From Novosphingopyxis iocasae (lineage in GTDB: Bacteria > Pseudomonadota > Alphaproteobacteria > Sphingomonadales > Sphingomonadaceae), in assembly GCF_014334095.1 (NCBI RefSeq), contig NZ_CP060495.1, positions 1,449,001 through 1,513,000 of the forward strand: a stretch of 64,000 nucleotides of DNA. Direction: 5' to 3'. Under the pieces are notes generated by a model. It saw nothing but the letters and a program-made list of their open reading frames with translations, did not search any database and had not been told where the DNA came from. Positions 46,223 to 56,155 of this stretch are shown here, one piece after another. Numbering within the stretch: position 1 is the stretch's first letter; each line of letters begins with the position of its first letter. Made by a program: the position numbers and the translations under genes.

Positions 46223-46409
46223 GCGTGCTTCTCCTGTATTCGGTATGGCGCTGCCGTAGGCGGTGGACCTGGCGCTGGCAAGCGATTGCGGATGCGATCT
46301 GTACAGCGCCGGACGAGCGGACTTCGATGCTGCGAAATCGGCCGCCCAAAAGACTTCGAAAAGACTTGGCGCTATCATCGCCCCGCCAAACATCCTACAT
46401 TCCGTAGTG

Positions 46410-47186
46410 ATGCCCGCCCCGATGACCGCCCACACGAACCGAAGCGAGCCTGCGCGCCTGCAAACGCTGGTCGGGCTGTCGCTTGCCGCCGGGATTTTCG
46501 GCCTCTGGCTGGCGAGCCATATCTACGGCGTGTTCTTTTTTCCGCTGGAAGGCTGGAACTGGCTGGCGGCGCCGTTTCTGATCGCGCTGCAGAGCTGGTG
46601 CTTCGTGGGCCTGTTCATCATCGCGCATGACGCGATGCATGGATCACTCGCCCCCGGGCGCCCGCGTCTGAACGACCGCATCGGGACCATCCTTCTGTTT
46701 CTCTATGCGGGTTTCGCCTATGGCAAGCTGCGGGGCGCGCATTTCGACCATCACAAGCATTCCGGAACGCCGGGCGATCCTGATTTCGATGCCGATCATC
46801 CGCGCAGCGCAGCGCGCTGGTACGTCACCTTTTTCAAGCGCTATTTCGGCTGGCTCAGCGTGCTGTATGTCAGCACCGCTGTAACGAGCTATGTCGTGCT
46901 GCTGGGCGCAAGCCTGTGGAACGTGACCGTCTTCTACGGCATCCCGGCGATCCTCAGCAGCGTGCAGCTGTTCTACTTCGGCACCTACCGCCCGCACCGG
47001 CACGAGGATGATCGCTTTGCCGACAGGCACAATGCGCGCAGCCTGGATTATTCCTGGCTTGCATCGCTGGCGAGCTGTTTCCATTTCGGCTATCATCGGG
47101 AGCATCACATCGCTCCGAAAACGCCGTGGTGGGGCCTGCCGGCCCTGCGCCGCGACCGGGGCGAACAACCGAGACGAACGATATGA
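46410..47186 (+). CDS. crtW: Beta-carotene 4-ketolase CrtW
   Basis: This 258-residue di-iron membrane enzyme adds keto groups at C4/C4' of beta-carotene. The three His clusters are visible: HDAMH (about residues 73-77), HFDHHKH (111-117) and HREHH near residue 230, with four membrane helices. It is followed by crtZ with a four-base overlap (ATGA), so canthaxanthin- or astaxanthin-type carotenoids are expected. ATGs at 46410 and 46422 are both possible. Confidence 0.95.
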   Translation: MPAPMTAHTNRSEPARLQTLVGLSLAAGIFGLWLASHIYGVFFFPLEGWNWLAAPFLIALQSWCFVGLFIIAHDAMHGSLAPGRPRLNDRIGTILLFLYAGFAYGKLRGAHFDHHKHSGTPGDPDFDADHPRSAARWYVTFFKRYFGWLSVLYVSTAVTSYVVLLGASLWNVTVFYGIPAILSSVQLFYFGTYRPHRHEDDRFADRHNARSLDYSWLASLASCFHFGYHREHHIAPKTPWWGLPALRRDRGEQPRRTI

Positions 47187-47695
47187 CCTGGCTTTCCGCA
47201 ACGCTCATCACGCTCGCCACCGCCGCGGCCATGGAGTTCGTGGCGTGGTTCAGCCACAAATATATCATGCACGGCTTCGGCTGGGCCTGGCACCGCGATC
47301 ATCACGAACCGCACGACAACAAGCTGGAAAAGAACGATCTGTTCGGGATTTTCGGCGCTGCGCTTTCCATCGCGCTGTTCACGATCGGCAATCCGCTGGT
47401 GATCGGCGACGCGGCCTGGCCCCCGGCCTTTTGGATGGGCGTGGGCGTGCTGCTTTACGGCATCATCTACACCTTCATTCATGACGGGCTGGTGCATCAG
47501 CGCTTCTTCAAATGGGTTCCCAAGCGCGGCTATGCCAAGCGCCTGGTCCAGGCGCACAAGCTGCACCATGCCACCATCGGCAAGGAAGGCGGCGTCAGCT
47601 TCGGCTTCATGATCGCGCGCAGCCCCGCCAAGCTGAAGGCGGAACTCGCCGCCCAGCGCGACAGCGGCAAAGCCCGGCTCCGTACCAAAATCTGA
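47183..47695 (+). CDS. crtZ: Beta-carotene hydroxylase CrtZ
   Basis: The 170-residue di-iron hydroxylase puts 3-OH groups on the ionone rings. Its His motifs are HKYIMH, HRDHH, HDGLVH and HKLHH, spaced as in CrtZ, and it has four membrane segments. It overlaps crtW. With CrtW it gives the keto-hydroxy route to astaxanthin. Confidence 0.96.
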   Translation: MTWLSATLITLATAAAMEFVAWFSHKYIMHGFGWAWHRDHHEPHDNKLEKNDLFGIFGAALSIALFTIGNPLVIGDAAWPPAFWMGVGVLLYGIIYTFIHDGLVHQRFFKWVPKRGYAKRLVQAHKLHHATIGKEGGVSFGFMIARSPAKLKAELAAQRDSGKARLRTKI

Positions 47696-47725
47696 GCGCC
47701 CAACCGCGCGCAGCGTTTGAACGCC

Positions 47726-47752
47726 CCTTCGCGTCTTTGCGACTTCGCGCGA
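47726..47752. repeat. CCTTCGCGTCTTTGCG repeat, copy 2
   Basis: CCTTCGCGTCTTTGCG then ACTTCGCGCGA, matching copy 1 at 29092-29119 except for three bases. It lies just after crtZ. Confidence 0.6.
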
Positions 47753-47839
47753 TCCCTCTTTGATTTTTCTCCCGCGACGACGCACAGTCGCGACGAGAAC
47801 AAAAAGGGCGCCCCGCGCGCCGGAGAGAGGAGCTGCCCC

Positions 47840-48751
47840 ATGGATATCGTCGCAGAAGGATTGCGTTTTCCCGAAGGCCCCGTGGCCATGGAGGACGGCA
47901 GCGTCATCCTGGTGGAGATCGCCGCGGGCCGCATCACGCGCGTGAAACCGGACGGATCGACCGAGACGGTGGCCGAGCCCGGCGGCGGCCCGAACGGATT
48001 GGCGATGGGTCCGGACGGCAAACTTTACTGCTGCAACAATGGCGGTTTCGCCTGGGCGGAGAGCGGCGAGACGCTGGCCCCCCACGGCATCGCTGCCGAT
48101 TATAGCGGCGGGCGGATCGAACGGATCGACCTGGAAACTGGCGCGGTGGAAGTGCTCTACAAGTCCGGCGATCATGGCTGCACCCTGCGCGGCCCCAACG
48201 ACATCGTGTTCGATGCGCATGGCGGCTTCTGGTTCACCGATCACGGCAAGGTGGATTATGACGCGCGCTGCCATGACGTAGTCGGCATCTTCTACGCCAA
48301 GACCGACGGCAGCCATCTGGAAGAGGTGATCTTCCCCTCCATGAACCCCAATGGAATCGGCCTCTCGCCCGACGGCAAGACGCTGTACGCGGCCGAAACC
48401 TACACCTGCCGCCTGATGGCGTTCAACGTCATCGCACCGGGAAAGGTGGACGATGCCGCAGGGCCCGGCGGCCCCGGCATTCCGGTGTACCGCCCCGCGG
48501 GCTACAAATTCTTCGATAGCCTGGGCGTGGAGGAATGCGGCAATATCTGCGTCGCCACCATCGGCGAATCCGGCATCAGCGTGATCAGCCCGCAAGGAGA
48601 GCTGGTCGAGTTCGTCGAAACGCCGGATATCTTCACCACCAACATCTGCTGGGGCGGCGCGGACCGACGCGATGCGTACATCACGCTCTCGGGCACCGGA
48701 AAGCTTGCGAAGATGCGCTGGCCGCGGCCGGGGCTGAAGCTGGTCTATTGA
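47840..48751 (+). CDS. SMP-30/gluconolactonase-like protein
   Basis: This 303-residue six-bladed beta-propeller has the family opening EGLRFPEGPVAMEDGSVILVEI with the metal-binding Glu, then GGGPNGLAMGPDGKLYCCNNGGF, RGPNDIVFDAHGGFWFTDHG and SPDGKTLYAAETYT. It is likely a lactonase. The start at 47840 is preceded by GAGAGGAG; the frame is open earlier but not conserved. Confidence 0.9.
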   Translation: MDIVAEGLRFPEGPVAMEDGSVILVEIAAGRITRVKPDGSTETVAEPGGGPNGLAMGPDGKLYCCNNGGFAWAESGETLAPHGIAADYSGGRIERIDLETGAVEVLYKSGDHGCTLRGPNDIVFDAHGGFWFTDHGKVDYDARCHDVVGIFYAKTDGSHLEEVIFPSMNPNGIGLSPDGKTLYAAETYTCRLMAFNVIAPGKVDDAAGPGGPGIPVYRPAGYKFFDSLGVEECGNICVATIGESGISVISPQGELVEFVETPDIFTTNICWGGADRRDAYITLSGTGKLAKMRWPRPGLKLVY

Positions 48752-48829
48752 ACCGGACTAGGCGTTGTTGACCCGCCCGCCTTTCCGCCTGTATCGCCTC
48801 CGCCTGTAACGCCACAGCGGAGCTTCCCC

Positions 48830-49537
48830 ATGCAGAAAATCTATCCCGATGCCGCCGCCGCCCTGGACGGCCTGTTGTTCGACGGCATGCAGATCTGCGC
48901 GGGCGGTTTTGGCCTTTGCGGCATCCCCGAACGGCTGATCGACGCGATCCGCGATGCGGGCACGAAGGACCTCACCATCGCCAGCAACAATGCGGGCATC
49001 GACAATGAGGGCCTGGGCAAGCTGCTGCGCACGCGGCAGGTGAAGAAGATGATCAGCTCCTATGTCGGCGAGAACAAGGAGTTCGAACGCCAGTTCCTGG
49101 CCGGCGAGCTGGAGGTGGAGTTCTGCCCGCAGGGGACGCTGGCCGAACGCTGCCGCGCAGGCGGCGCGGGCATTCCCGGCTTCTACACCAAGACCGGCGT
49201 CGGCACGCAGGTGGCCGAGGGCAAGGAAGTGAAGACCTTCGACGGGCAGGACTATATTCTGGAGCGCGGCATTTTCGCCGATCTTGCCATCGTGAAGGGC
49301 TGGAAGGCGGACAAGGCGGGCAACCTCATGTTCCGCAAAACCGCGCGCAACTTCAACGCGCCAATGGCCACCGCGGGCAAGGTCTGCGTGGCCGAAGTGG
49401 AGGAAATCGTCGAGGTCGGCGAGCTGGATCCCGATTGCATCCACCTGCCCTCGATCTACGTGAACCGCATGATCGTGGGCGCGCCCTACGACAAGAAGAT
49501 CGAGTTCGAGACCGTGCGCGAGCGCGAAGACGCCTGA
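48830..49537 (+). CDS. 3-oxoacid CoA-transferase, subunit A
   Basis: This 235-residue subunit has the class I signature [24 protein letters not shown] and then [14 protein letters not shown], with the later [25 protein letters not shown]. It pairs with subunit B encoded 1 kb downstream to move CoA between succinate and acetoacetate. A HAD phosphatase gene lies between the two subunits, which is unusual. Confidence 0.93.
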   Translation: MQKIYPDAAAALDGLLFDGMQICAGGFGLCGIPERLIDAIRDAGTKDLTIASNNAGIDNEGLGKLLRTRQVKKMISSYVGENKEFERQFLAGELEVEFCPQGTLAERCRAGGAGIPGFYTKTGVGTQVAEGKEVKTFDGQDYILERGIFADLAIVKGWKADKAGNLMFRKTARNFNAPMATAGKVCVAEVEEIVEVGELDPDCIHLPSIYVNRMIVGAPYDKKIEFETVREREDA

Positions 49538-50505
49538 TGCGCCGCGCTGCGCTTTCGCTGGCGGCGCTGGGCGCGGCCACGCTGCTGTCCGGCTGCGTCG
49601 CGGGCGCACTGCCCTATGCGGCTGAGGCGGTGGCGCGCAATATGGGGCAGCGCCAGCAGGCGGCCGCTGCGCCGCTGCTGCCCGAAGCCCCGCCCGTCGA
49701 TGAAGCGCCCGATACGATGCGCTGGCTCTACGGTTCGGGCGAGGCTGCCGCGCTGTCGATTCAGGTCTTTCGCGGTTTGGCGGATTACGCGATCGCTGCT
49801 GCCGCGTCGAACCCCGTCGACAGCGTGATCCTGGCCGAGGGAGCGACGCCGGACCTGCCGCGCTTCGTGCCCTGCCGCAACAAGCCAAAAGCCGCCGTGT
49901 TCGATGTGGACGAAACCGTCCTCATGAACCTCGGCTATGAATATTGGGCTACGAAGACGCGTCGCGGCTATGTATCCGAAGTGTGGGACGAGTGGGAGCG
50001 GACCGGCTACGACGCCGTCGCCCCTGTCCCCGGCGCGGTCACCGCGCTGCGCCGCTTGCGCGACGCTGGCATCACCGTCGTCTTCATCACCAATCGCAAG
50101 ACCGCCAACGCCGCTTCCACCGAGCGCGCGCTGGTGAACGCTGGACTCGGCCCCGCGGTGCATGGCGAAACGCTGTTCCTCAGCGGCGATGCGCCCGGCG
50201 GCAGCGCCAAGGACCCGCGCCGCGCGATCATCGCCAGCCGTTATTGCGTGGTCGCGATGGGCGGCGACAATCTCGGTGACTTCTCGGACGCCTTCAACGC
50301 CAAGACGCTGGCGAGCGGCGCCCGCCGCGCACTGGCCGGTTCCGGCGCTCCGGCGCAGCGCCTGTGGGGCGAAGGCTGGTTCGTCCTGCCCAACCCCGTC
50401 TACGGCCCTTCCCTCGCCGGCAAACTGGACGAAACCTTCCCGGCCAATGTCCGCTGGGAACCCGCAACCACGACCACCCCGCCTTCATCCGGAGATACGC
50501 AATGA
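49537..50505 (+). CDS. HAD acid phosphatase lipoprotein, class B / e(P4)-like
   Basis: This 322-residue protein has a lipoprotein signal ([15 protein letters not shown]). The HAD motif I is [13 protein letters not shown], motif II is ITVVFITNR and a late [11 protein letters not shown] supplies the metal-binding acids, as in class C e(P4) phosphatases. It overlaps scoA by one base and scoB by four, so it is translated with them, although its role (periplasmic nucleotide or phosphoester cleavage) has no clear link. Confidence 0.9.
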   Translation: MRRAALSLAALGAATLLSGCVAGALPYAAEAVARNMGQRQQAAAAPLLPEAPPVDEAPDTMRWLYGSGEAAALSIQVFRGLADYAIAAAASNPVDSVILAEGATPDLPRFVPCRNKPKAAVFDVDETVLMNLGYEYWATKTRRGYVSEVWDEWERTGYDAVAPVPGAVTALRRLRDAGITVVFITNRKTANAASTERALVNAGLGPAVHGETLFLSGDAPGGSAKDPRRAIIASRYCVVAMGGDNLGDFSDAFNAKTLASGARRALAGSGAPAQRLWGEGWFVLPNPVYGPSLAGKLDETFPANVRWEPATTTTPPSSGDTQ

Positions 50506-51146
50506 CCTGGGACCGCAATCAGATGGCCGCGCGCGCCGCGAAGGAGCTGCAGGACGGCTATTACGTCAATCTGGGCATCGGCATCCCGACCCTGGTGGCG
50601 AACCATATTCCGGACGGCGTCGAGGTGACGCTCCAGTCCGAAAACGGCATGCTCGGCATCGGCCCCTTCCCATATAAGGAAGACATGGATGCGGACCTGA
50701 TCAATGCGGGCAAGCAGACCATCAGCGAACTGCCGCAGTCGGTCTATTTCGGATCGGACCAGAGCTTCGCCATGATCCGGGGCGGGCATATCGACCTCAC
50801 CGTGCTGGGCGCGATGGAAGTGGCCGAAAATGGCGATATCGCCAACTGGATGATCCCCGGCAAGATGATCAAGGGCATGGGCGGCGCGATGGACCTGGTC
50901 GCGGGCGTCAAGAAGATCATCGTGGTGATGGATCACAACGCTAAGGACGGCAGCCCGAAATTCATTCCCGAATGCACGTTGCCGCTGACCGGCACCAATG
51001 TGGTGGACATGATCATCACCAACCTCGCCGTGTTCCAGCGGCCCGACCATGACAGCCCGTTCCGGCTGATCGAGCTGGCACCGGGCGTGACGGCGGAGGA
51101 AGTTGCCGAGAAGACCACCGCACGCTACACCCCCATGGAGGGGTGA
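50502..51146 (+). CDS. 3-oxoacid CoA-transferase, subunit B
   Basis: This 214-residue subunit has the catalytic SENG ([11 protein letters not shown]) and the start [25 protein letters not shown]. It completes the transferase with subunit A; the pair works on acetoacetate or a similar 3-oxoacid. The gene overlaps the HAD phosphatase stop by four bases. Confidence 0.95.
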   Translation: MTWDRNQMAARAAKELQDGYYVNLGIGIPTLVANHIPDGVEVTLQSENGMLGIGPFPYKEDMDADLINAGKQTISELPQSVYFGSDQSFAMIRGGHIDLTVLGAMEVAENGDIANWMIPGKMIKGMGGAMDLVAGVKKIIVVMDHNAKDGSPKFIPECTLPLTGTNVVDMIITNLAVFQRPDHDSPFRLIELAPGVTAEEVAEKTTARYTPMEG

Positions 51147-51187
51147 GCGCCGGGCTCGGGGGAGCCGGCGCGGCTGGGAGTATCGAA

Positions 51188-51301
51188 GTGACGAAATCGG
51201 CGATCCGATGGAGCGGCGGCGCAATCCTGACGGTGGCGGCGCTCGTGCTGATCTACGAACTGGCGTACCGCGTCGGTTTTCTGGCCGGCTCTCTTGGCTG
51301 A
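51188..51301 (+). CDS. Possible 37-residue single-span membrane peptide
   Basis: A GTG start at 51188, seven bases after GGGAG, opens a frame with one membrane helix (ILTVAALVLIYELAY) and ends at TGA 51299-51301, which overlaps the start region of the next gene. It is too short to recognise and could be chance. Confidence 0.4.
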   Translation: MTKSAIRWSGGAILTVAALVLIYELAYRVGFLAGSLG

Positions 51302-52694
51302 CGAAGCCGTTCCCGCCGGAGCCAGGGAGAGCGCGCCCTTCCGTCTGAACGCCCGCATGATCGCCTATGCGATTGCCGCGGCGGCGCTGCTCCTAGTCGC
51401 CTGGACCTTCTACCGGGCCTTCGCGCATCAGGATGAGGCATGGGCCCCGGTCGCCACATCGGTGATCGGCAAGCCCCCGCCCCCGCTGCCCACCACGCCC
51501 GATCTCTGGCACGGGCGAATCGATTACAGGCTGATCGACCAGCGGCTGCAAACCCTTGCCGCCCAGCCCGAAATGGCGGGCCTTGCCGTTGCCATTGTAG
51601 AGGATGGCAAGCTGAGCTTCGTGAAGGGCTACGGCGTCACCGATTTCGAGACGAACACGCCGATCGCGCCGGGCACCGTTTTCCGCTGGGCATCGCTCTC
51701 CAAGGGCGTCGCGGGCACCATGGCGGCGCTGCTGGCGTCCGAGGGCAAGCTCTCGCTGAACGATACGGTCGCGCAATGGGGCAGCACGCTGCGCCTGCCG
51801 GGCGGCGCCGAACAGAAGCTGACGATCGGCCAGCTCCTGTCGCATCAGACCGGCCTCACCAAGAACGCCTATGACGGACGGCTGGAGGGCGGCGCCAATC
51901 CAGCGGCGCTGCGCATGGGGCTTGCCGCCGCGCCGCAGCAATGCGCGCCGGGCACCTGCCACAGCTATCAGAATGTCGCCTTCGATGCGGCCAGTGAGAT
52001 CGAGGGCAAGGCGGGCGGAAAGATCTATGGCCAGCTTGTCGAGGAAAAGCTGTTCGAGCCGCTCGGCATGAAGCGCGCGGGTGTGGGTATGGACGCGCTG
52101 ATCGGCTCCGAGAACTGGGCCAAGCCGCATCGCGGACATCAGGAACGCCCGGTGGTGGAATCCTATTTCCGCGTGCCCGCCGCCGCGGGCGTCAGCTCCA
52201 GCATCCTCGATCTGGAACGCTGGATGGAAGCGCAAATGGGGCTGTGGCCCAAGGTTCTGTCGCCAAACGTACTGAACGAGGCGCACCGCGTCTGGGTGCC
52301 CACGCACCGCGTCTATGCCGGACGCCTCGCCCGCGCGCTGGACGATCCGGGCTATGGTCTGGGCTGGCGCAGCTTCACCTATCAGGGGCATTTGCTGCAG
52401 GGCCATAGCGGCGCGGTGGACGGATACCGATCCACCATGGTGTACGATCCCAAGGAAAAGACCGGCATCGTGATGCTGTGGAACAGCAATTGGGGCCGCC
52501 CCTTCGCCTTCCCGCTGGAGCTGTTCGACAATTATTACCGGATCGAGCCGACCGATTGGCTCGATCTGCCGCCGGGCTCGACCATCCTGCCCGCAGGTGC
52601 CGCGCCCGCGCAGACGAACCCGCAGGATATCGCCGCGGAGGACGTCCATTCGGGCGATGTCGCCGAGGCCCCGGCGCGGCGGAAAAAGCGGTGA
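51294..52694 (+). CDS. Serine hydrolase, beta-lactamase class C-like
   Basis: This 466-residue protein has one N-terminal membrane helix (about residues 22-42) and the class C/esterase motifs SLSK (Ser134-Lys137), YQN (in HSYQNVAFD) and HSG (GHSGAVDGYRS). It would be a periplasmic esterase or DD-peptidase-like enzyme rather than a true beta-lactamase; the substrate is unknown. The start is uncertain: TTG at 51294 or ATG at 51357. Confidence 0.85.
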   Translation: MADEAVPAGARESAPFRLNARMIAYAIAAAALLLVAWTFYRAFAHQDEAWAPVATSVIGKPPPPLPTTPDLWHGRIDYRLIDQRLQTLAAQPEMAGLAVAIVEDGKLSFVKGYGVTDFETNTPIAPGTVFRWASLSKGVAGTMAALLASEGKLSLNDTVAQWGSTLRLPGGAEQKLTIGQLLSHQTGLTKNAYDGRLEGGANPAALRMGLAAAPQQCAPGTCHSYQNVAFDAASEIEGKAGGKIYGQLVEEKLFEPLGMKRAGVGMDALIGSENWAKPHRGHQERPVVESYFRVPAAAGVSSSILDLERWMEAQMGLWPKVLSPNVLNEAHRVWVPTHRVYAGRLARALDDPGYGLGWRSFTYQGHLLQGHSGAVDGYRSTMVYDPKEKTGIVMLWNSNWGRPFAFPLELFDNYYRIEPTDWLDLPPGSTILPAGAAPAQTNPQDIAAEDVHSGDVAEAPARRKKR

Positions 52695-53563
52695 CGAAGC
52701 TGCGGCACTGGATCGGCGGTTTGTTGCTGCTCGCAACCACGGCATGCAGCGGACCGGGCCTGCTCAACAGCGTCGACGGGATCACCGGCGGCGGATCGGG
52801 CGTGCACCGCGCGGCGGAGGGCGTTTCCTTCGGCAGTCACGGTCAGAAGCTCGATATCTGGGTGCCCGACGGCGCGCCGCCCGCGAATGGCCGCCCCGTC
52901 CTCATCTTCTGGTATGGCGGCGGCTGGGCAGAAGGCAAGCGCCAGCAATATGGATTTGCTGCCCGAGCCTTTGCCGATGAAGGCTTTACCGTGGTGCTAC
53001 CCGATTATCGAAAGGTACCGGACGTGCGCTACCCCGCCTTTCTGGAAGATGGCGCGCAGGCGGTGGCCTGGACGCGCGACCATGCAGCCGATTTCGGGGG
53101 CGATCCGAACCGCATCGGCGTCGCCGGGCACAGCGCGGGGGCCTATATCGCCGTCATGCTGGCGCTCGATCCGCGCTGGACGAAGGCCGAAGGGGTGCCG
53201 GACGGCACGATCAAGGCGGGCGTGGGCCTCAGCGGACCTTACGACTTCTATCCGTTCGACCAGAAACGCTCGATCGACGCCTTTGCCGGGACGCCCGATC
53301 CCGAAAGCACCCAGCCGATCAACCAGGTGAGCGCAGGCGATCCCCCGCTGCTACTTGTCACCTCGACCGACGACACGGTGGTGCGGCCCTACAACGCCTA
53401 TAATCTCGCCAAGGCAATGCGCGCGGCGGGCGTGCCGGTGGAGCTGAAGGATTATCCGGGCCTGACGCATGAGGAGGTAGCGATGGCGCTATCCACCACC
53501 TTCCGTGGCAAGGGCCCGGTGCTGTCCGACAGCGCGGCGTTCCTGAAGGCGCGGATGCCGTAA
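52691..53563 (+). CDS. Alpha/beta hydrolase lipoprotein, esterase/lipase type
   Basis: This 290-residue protein begins with a lipoprotein signal (GGLLLLATTAC) at a GTG overlapping the previous stop (GTGA). It has FWYGGGW in place of HGGGW in the oxyanion hole, GHSAGAY as nucleophile elbow and TSTDDTVV and THEE with the other triad residues. It resembles hormone-sensitive-lipase-type esterases. Expression with the serine hydrolase is likely. Confidence 0.87.
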   Translation: MTKLRHWIGGLLLLATTACSGPGLLNSVDGITGGGSGVHRAAEGVSFGSHGQKLDIWVPDGAPPANGRPVLIFWYGGGWAEGKRQQYGFAARAFADEGFTVVLPDYRKVPDVRYPAFLEDGAQAVAWTRDHAADFGGDPNRIGVAGHSAGAYIAVMLALDPRWTKAEGVPDGTIKAGVGLSGPYDFYPFDQKRSIDAFAGTPDPESTQPINQVSAGDPPLLLVTSTDDTVVRPYNAYNLAKAMRAAGVPVELKDYPGLTHEEVAMALSTTFRGKGPVLSDSAAFLKARMP

Positions 53564-53684
53564 GTCGCGGGAGCGAATTCTGTTTGCCGCTTCCCTGTCC
53601 GCTGTCAGCGCTTTCTTTTTCGAAATCGGTCCGTTGGGAAACGTTTCCATTGCGGGCATATTGATTTTCTTATAGCGAAAACTG

Positions 53685-54224
53685 GTGCGTTACTTATTCC
53701 TTTTCATTTGTGCTTGCATGACCGCGGGATGTGTAACGGCGAGATCGAGCGTTCTTGAATCGAGCAGCTTCACGCTAAGTCCCGAGATTTCAAGGTCTTT
53801 GGACCTGCGAGATCGTAACGGAATCTCGACGCCGGAAAGTGCGACCATTATTTATATCGACAGCGTTGCAGTCCATCATACTTATAGTGAAGCAAGTACA
53901 ATAGCCTGGCGAGACGATGACGGACGCTGGCACTGGAGCCAAGCTAGTGAGCGCGGTCCCGGTGGGTTGCTCCCGATCCAACGAGAACTCGAGTATTTTA
54001 GGGAAAGAGACATTTCGGTTTCCCAAGGGCAAGCGCTTGACCGATTAATTCAGTCAAAAGAAATATATCAGCGGGAAACTCAAACCTCGGGAAACATAGA
54101 TGTTGGCGCGCCTATGCATTGGATGTCTGTCGTGTCACCATACGGGCAAGTTAACATCCACTGGAACGCTAGGTTGGTCGGAGATCTCGGAGAAATCGCC
54201 GATATCTTGCTTGGCCAAGCCTAA
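53685..54224 (+). CDS. Uncharacterised lipoprotein (179 aa), AT-rich
   Basis: This protein starts at GTG with a lipoprotein signal (LFLFICACMTAGC). No family is recognised in the mature part. Its base composition is visibly lower in GC than the neighbours (many AT-rich codons), which suggests recent arrival. It stands alone between two unrelated genes. Confidence 0.65.
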   Translation: MRYLFLFICACMTAGCVTARSSVLESSSFTLSPEISRSLDLRDRNGISTPESATIIYIDSVAVHHTYSEASTIAWRDDDGRWHWSQASERGPGGLLPIQRELEYFRERDISVSQGQALDRLIQSKEIYQRETQTSGNIDVGAPMHWMSVVSPYGQVNIHWNARLVGDLGEIADILLGQA

Positions 54225-54472
54225 ACGTTCGCTTCCCACCCCAAGTTCAGTCACCGGGCGTAGTTCGCACCCCCGCCCGATAACGGACACTCAGTGCCGC
54301 CGGAAATTGCCAAGCGGTCTCCCCATCTTCGCGCAACCATAGCGATCTGGCCCCCGGGTTGCCTTTCGCGCTCCCCGGCCTTAATAGTCCGCCACGCTGC
54401 ACTGCAGCAAATCCGACATTTTGATGCCAGCGCGCCGGCCCGGCCTGCGCCTCAACGCTTTGCGAGCCCGAT

Positions 54473-55954
54473 ATGCCCATTCAGAACAACATCCGCCGCG
54501 ACTGGCTGAGCAATCCGAAGACCGAGTTTCTCGCCGGCCTCGTCGTCGCGCTGGCCTTGATCCCGGAGGCGATCGGCTTTGCGATCATCGCCGGGGTCGA
54601 TCCGCGCGTCGGGCTTTATGCCAGCTTCTCGATCGCGGTGATCATCAGCATCACCGGCGGGCGGCCCGGCATGATCAGCGCGGCCACCGCCGCCGTTGCC
54701 GTGCTCGTACTGCCCTTGGTGCGCGATTACGGCGTCGAATATCTGTTCGCGGCCACGGTGCTGATGGGCGTATTTCAGGGCATCGCGGCGCTGCTGCGGC
54801 TGGACCTGTTGATGCGCTTCGTTTCCCGCTCGGTCATCACCGGCTTCGTCAATGCGCTCGCGATCCTGATCTTCATGGCGCAGCTGCCGCAGCTGACGGG
54901 CGTGGGCTGGGAAACCTATGCCATGGTGCTCGCCGGCCTCGCCATTATCTACGGCTTGCCGCGCATCACCAGCGTCGTGCCCGCTCCGCTGGCCGCGATC
55001 GTGCTGCTCGCCGTCGTCGCAGTCCTCTTCAACGTCGACGTGTTCACCGTCGGCGATATGGGCGCGCTGCCCGACAGCATCCCGTTGCTGCACATCCCTG
55101 AGGTGCCGTTCACCTTCGAAACGCTGCGCATCATAGCGCCCTATTCGCTCGCCATGGCCGCGGTCGGCCTGCTCGAATCGCTGCTGACGGCCTCGATCGT
55201 GGACGACATGACGGAGACGCGCAGCGACAAGCGCCGCGAAACGCTGGGTCAGGGCATCGCCAACTTCTTCACCGGCTGGATCGGCGGCATGGGAGGATGC
55301 GCGATGATCGGCCAGTCCGTCATCAACGTGAAGTCCGGTGGCCGCCGCCGCCTCAGCACCTTCGTGGCGGGCGCCATGCTGCTGTTCCTGATCGTGGTGC
55401 TGGGCCCCTGGGTCGCGCGCGTACCGATGCCCGCGCTCGTCGCCGTCATGATCTTCGTCTCGATCAGCACCTTCCGCTGGCAGAGCTTCCTCGAAATCCG
55501 CCATCATCCCTGGCAGTCCACCACCGTCATGCTGGCGACCGTCGTCACCGTGGTCTGGACGCACGATCTGTCGATCGGCGTGCTCGTCGGCGTGCTGCTC
55601 AGCGGCATCTTCTTCGCCGGCAAGGTGCGCGAGCTGATGACCATCACCAGCGAGCGGGAGGGCGCCACGCGCCGGTACACCCTCACCGGCCAGATCTTCT
55701 TCGCCAGCGCCGACCGCGTGACCGAGGCGGCCTATTTCAATGAGGACGGCGTGGACAATGTCGTCATCGACGTCACCCACGCGCATTTCTGGGACATCAG
55801 TTCCACCGGCGCGCTGGACAAGGTAGTGCTGCGGCTACGCGCCGAGGGCAAGAATGTGGAGGTGATCGGCCTCAACGAAGCCAGCGCGACAATGGTGGAA
55901 AAGTTCGGCGAGCACGACAAGCCGTTCAAGAGCCTCGGCACCGTCGGCCACTGA
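54473..55954 (+). CDS. SulP family anion transporter with STAS domain
   Basis: This 493-residue protein has the SulP core ([54 protein letters not shown], then [19 protein letters not shown]) with about 11 helices, and a C-terminal STAS domain (about residues 395-485, [22 protein letters not shown]). It would move sulfate, bicarbonate or another anion. The 248-base gap before it shows no gene. Confidence 0.94.
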   Translation: MPIQNNIRRDWLSNPKTEFLAGLVVALALIPEAIGFAIIAGVDPRVGLYASFSIAVIISITGGRPGMISAATAAVAVLVLPLVRDYGVEYLFAATVLMGVFQGIAALLRLDLLMRFVSRSVITGFVNALAILIFMAQLPQLTGVGWETYAMVLAGLAIIYGLPRITSVVPAPLAAIVLLAVVAVLFNVDVFTVGDMGALPDSIPLLHIPEVPFTFETLRIIAPYSLAMAAVGLLESLLTASIVDDMTETRSDKRRETLGQGIANFFTGWIGGMGGCAMIGQSVINVKSGGRRRLSTFVAGAMLLFLIVVLGPWVARVPMPALVAVMIFVSISTFRWQSFLEIRHHPWQSTTVMLATVVTVVWTHDLSIGVLVGVLLSGIFFAGKVRELMTITSEREGATRRYTLTGQIFFASADRVTEAAYFNEDGVDNVVIDVTHAHFWDISSTGALDKVVLRLRAEGKNVEVIGLNEASATMVEKFGEHDKPFKSLGTVGH

Positions 55955-56087
55955 GGCCTAAATTTGGTTGCGCACCATCCACGGTTTGAAAGCCGAGAAG
56001 CGCGACCAGACGGATCAGATCAGCGCGAGAAGGAAGTTGCGAAGCGGGCTGGCTTCTCGGCCGCAAAGGGAATCATATCCGGGATTT

Positions 56088-56099
56088 GAACGATCGTTC
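56088..56099. promoter_or_regulatory. 12-base palindrome GAACGATCGTTC upstream of the GST gene
   Basis: The perfect palindrome lies 56 bases before the GST start and resembles TetR-type operators (TGAACGATCGTTCA-like). No regulator gene is adjacent. Confidence 0.35.
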
Positions 56100-56155
56100 G
56101 ATCCGTTCATTGTGAAAGGGAAACGGCCCGTCACACCCTTGAGAGGTAAATTTTC

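Noticed and set aside
45102-46349. Minus-strand frame of 415 codons in another frame of the quinone oxidoreductase
   Set aside because: Arg/Gly-rich shadow of the real gene, with no start signal or domain.
47105-48595. Minus-strand frame of 496 codons opposite crtZ and the SMP-30 gene
   Set aside because: Crosses two well-supported genes and contains no recognisable domain.
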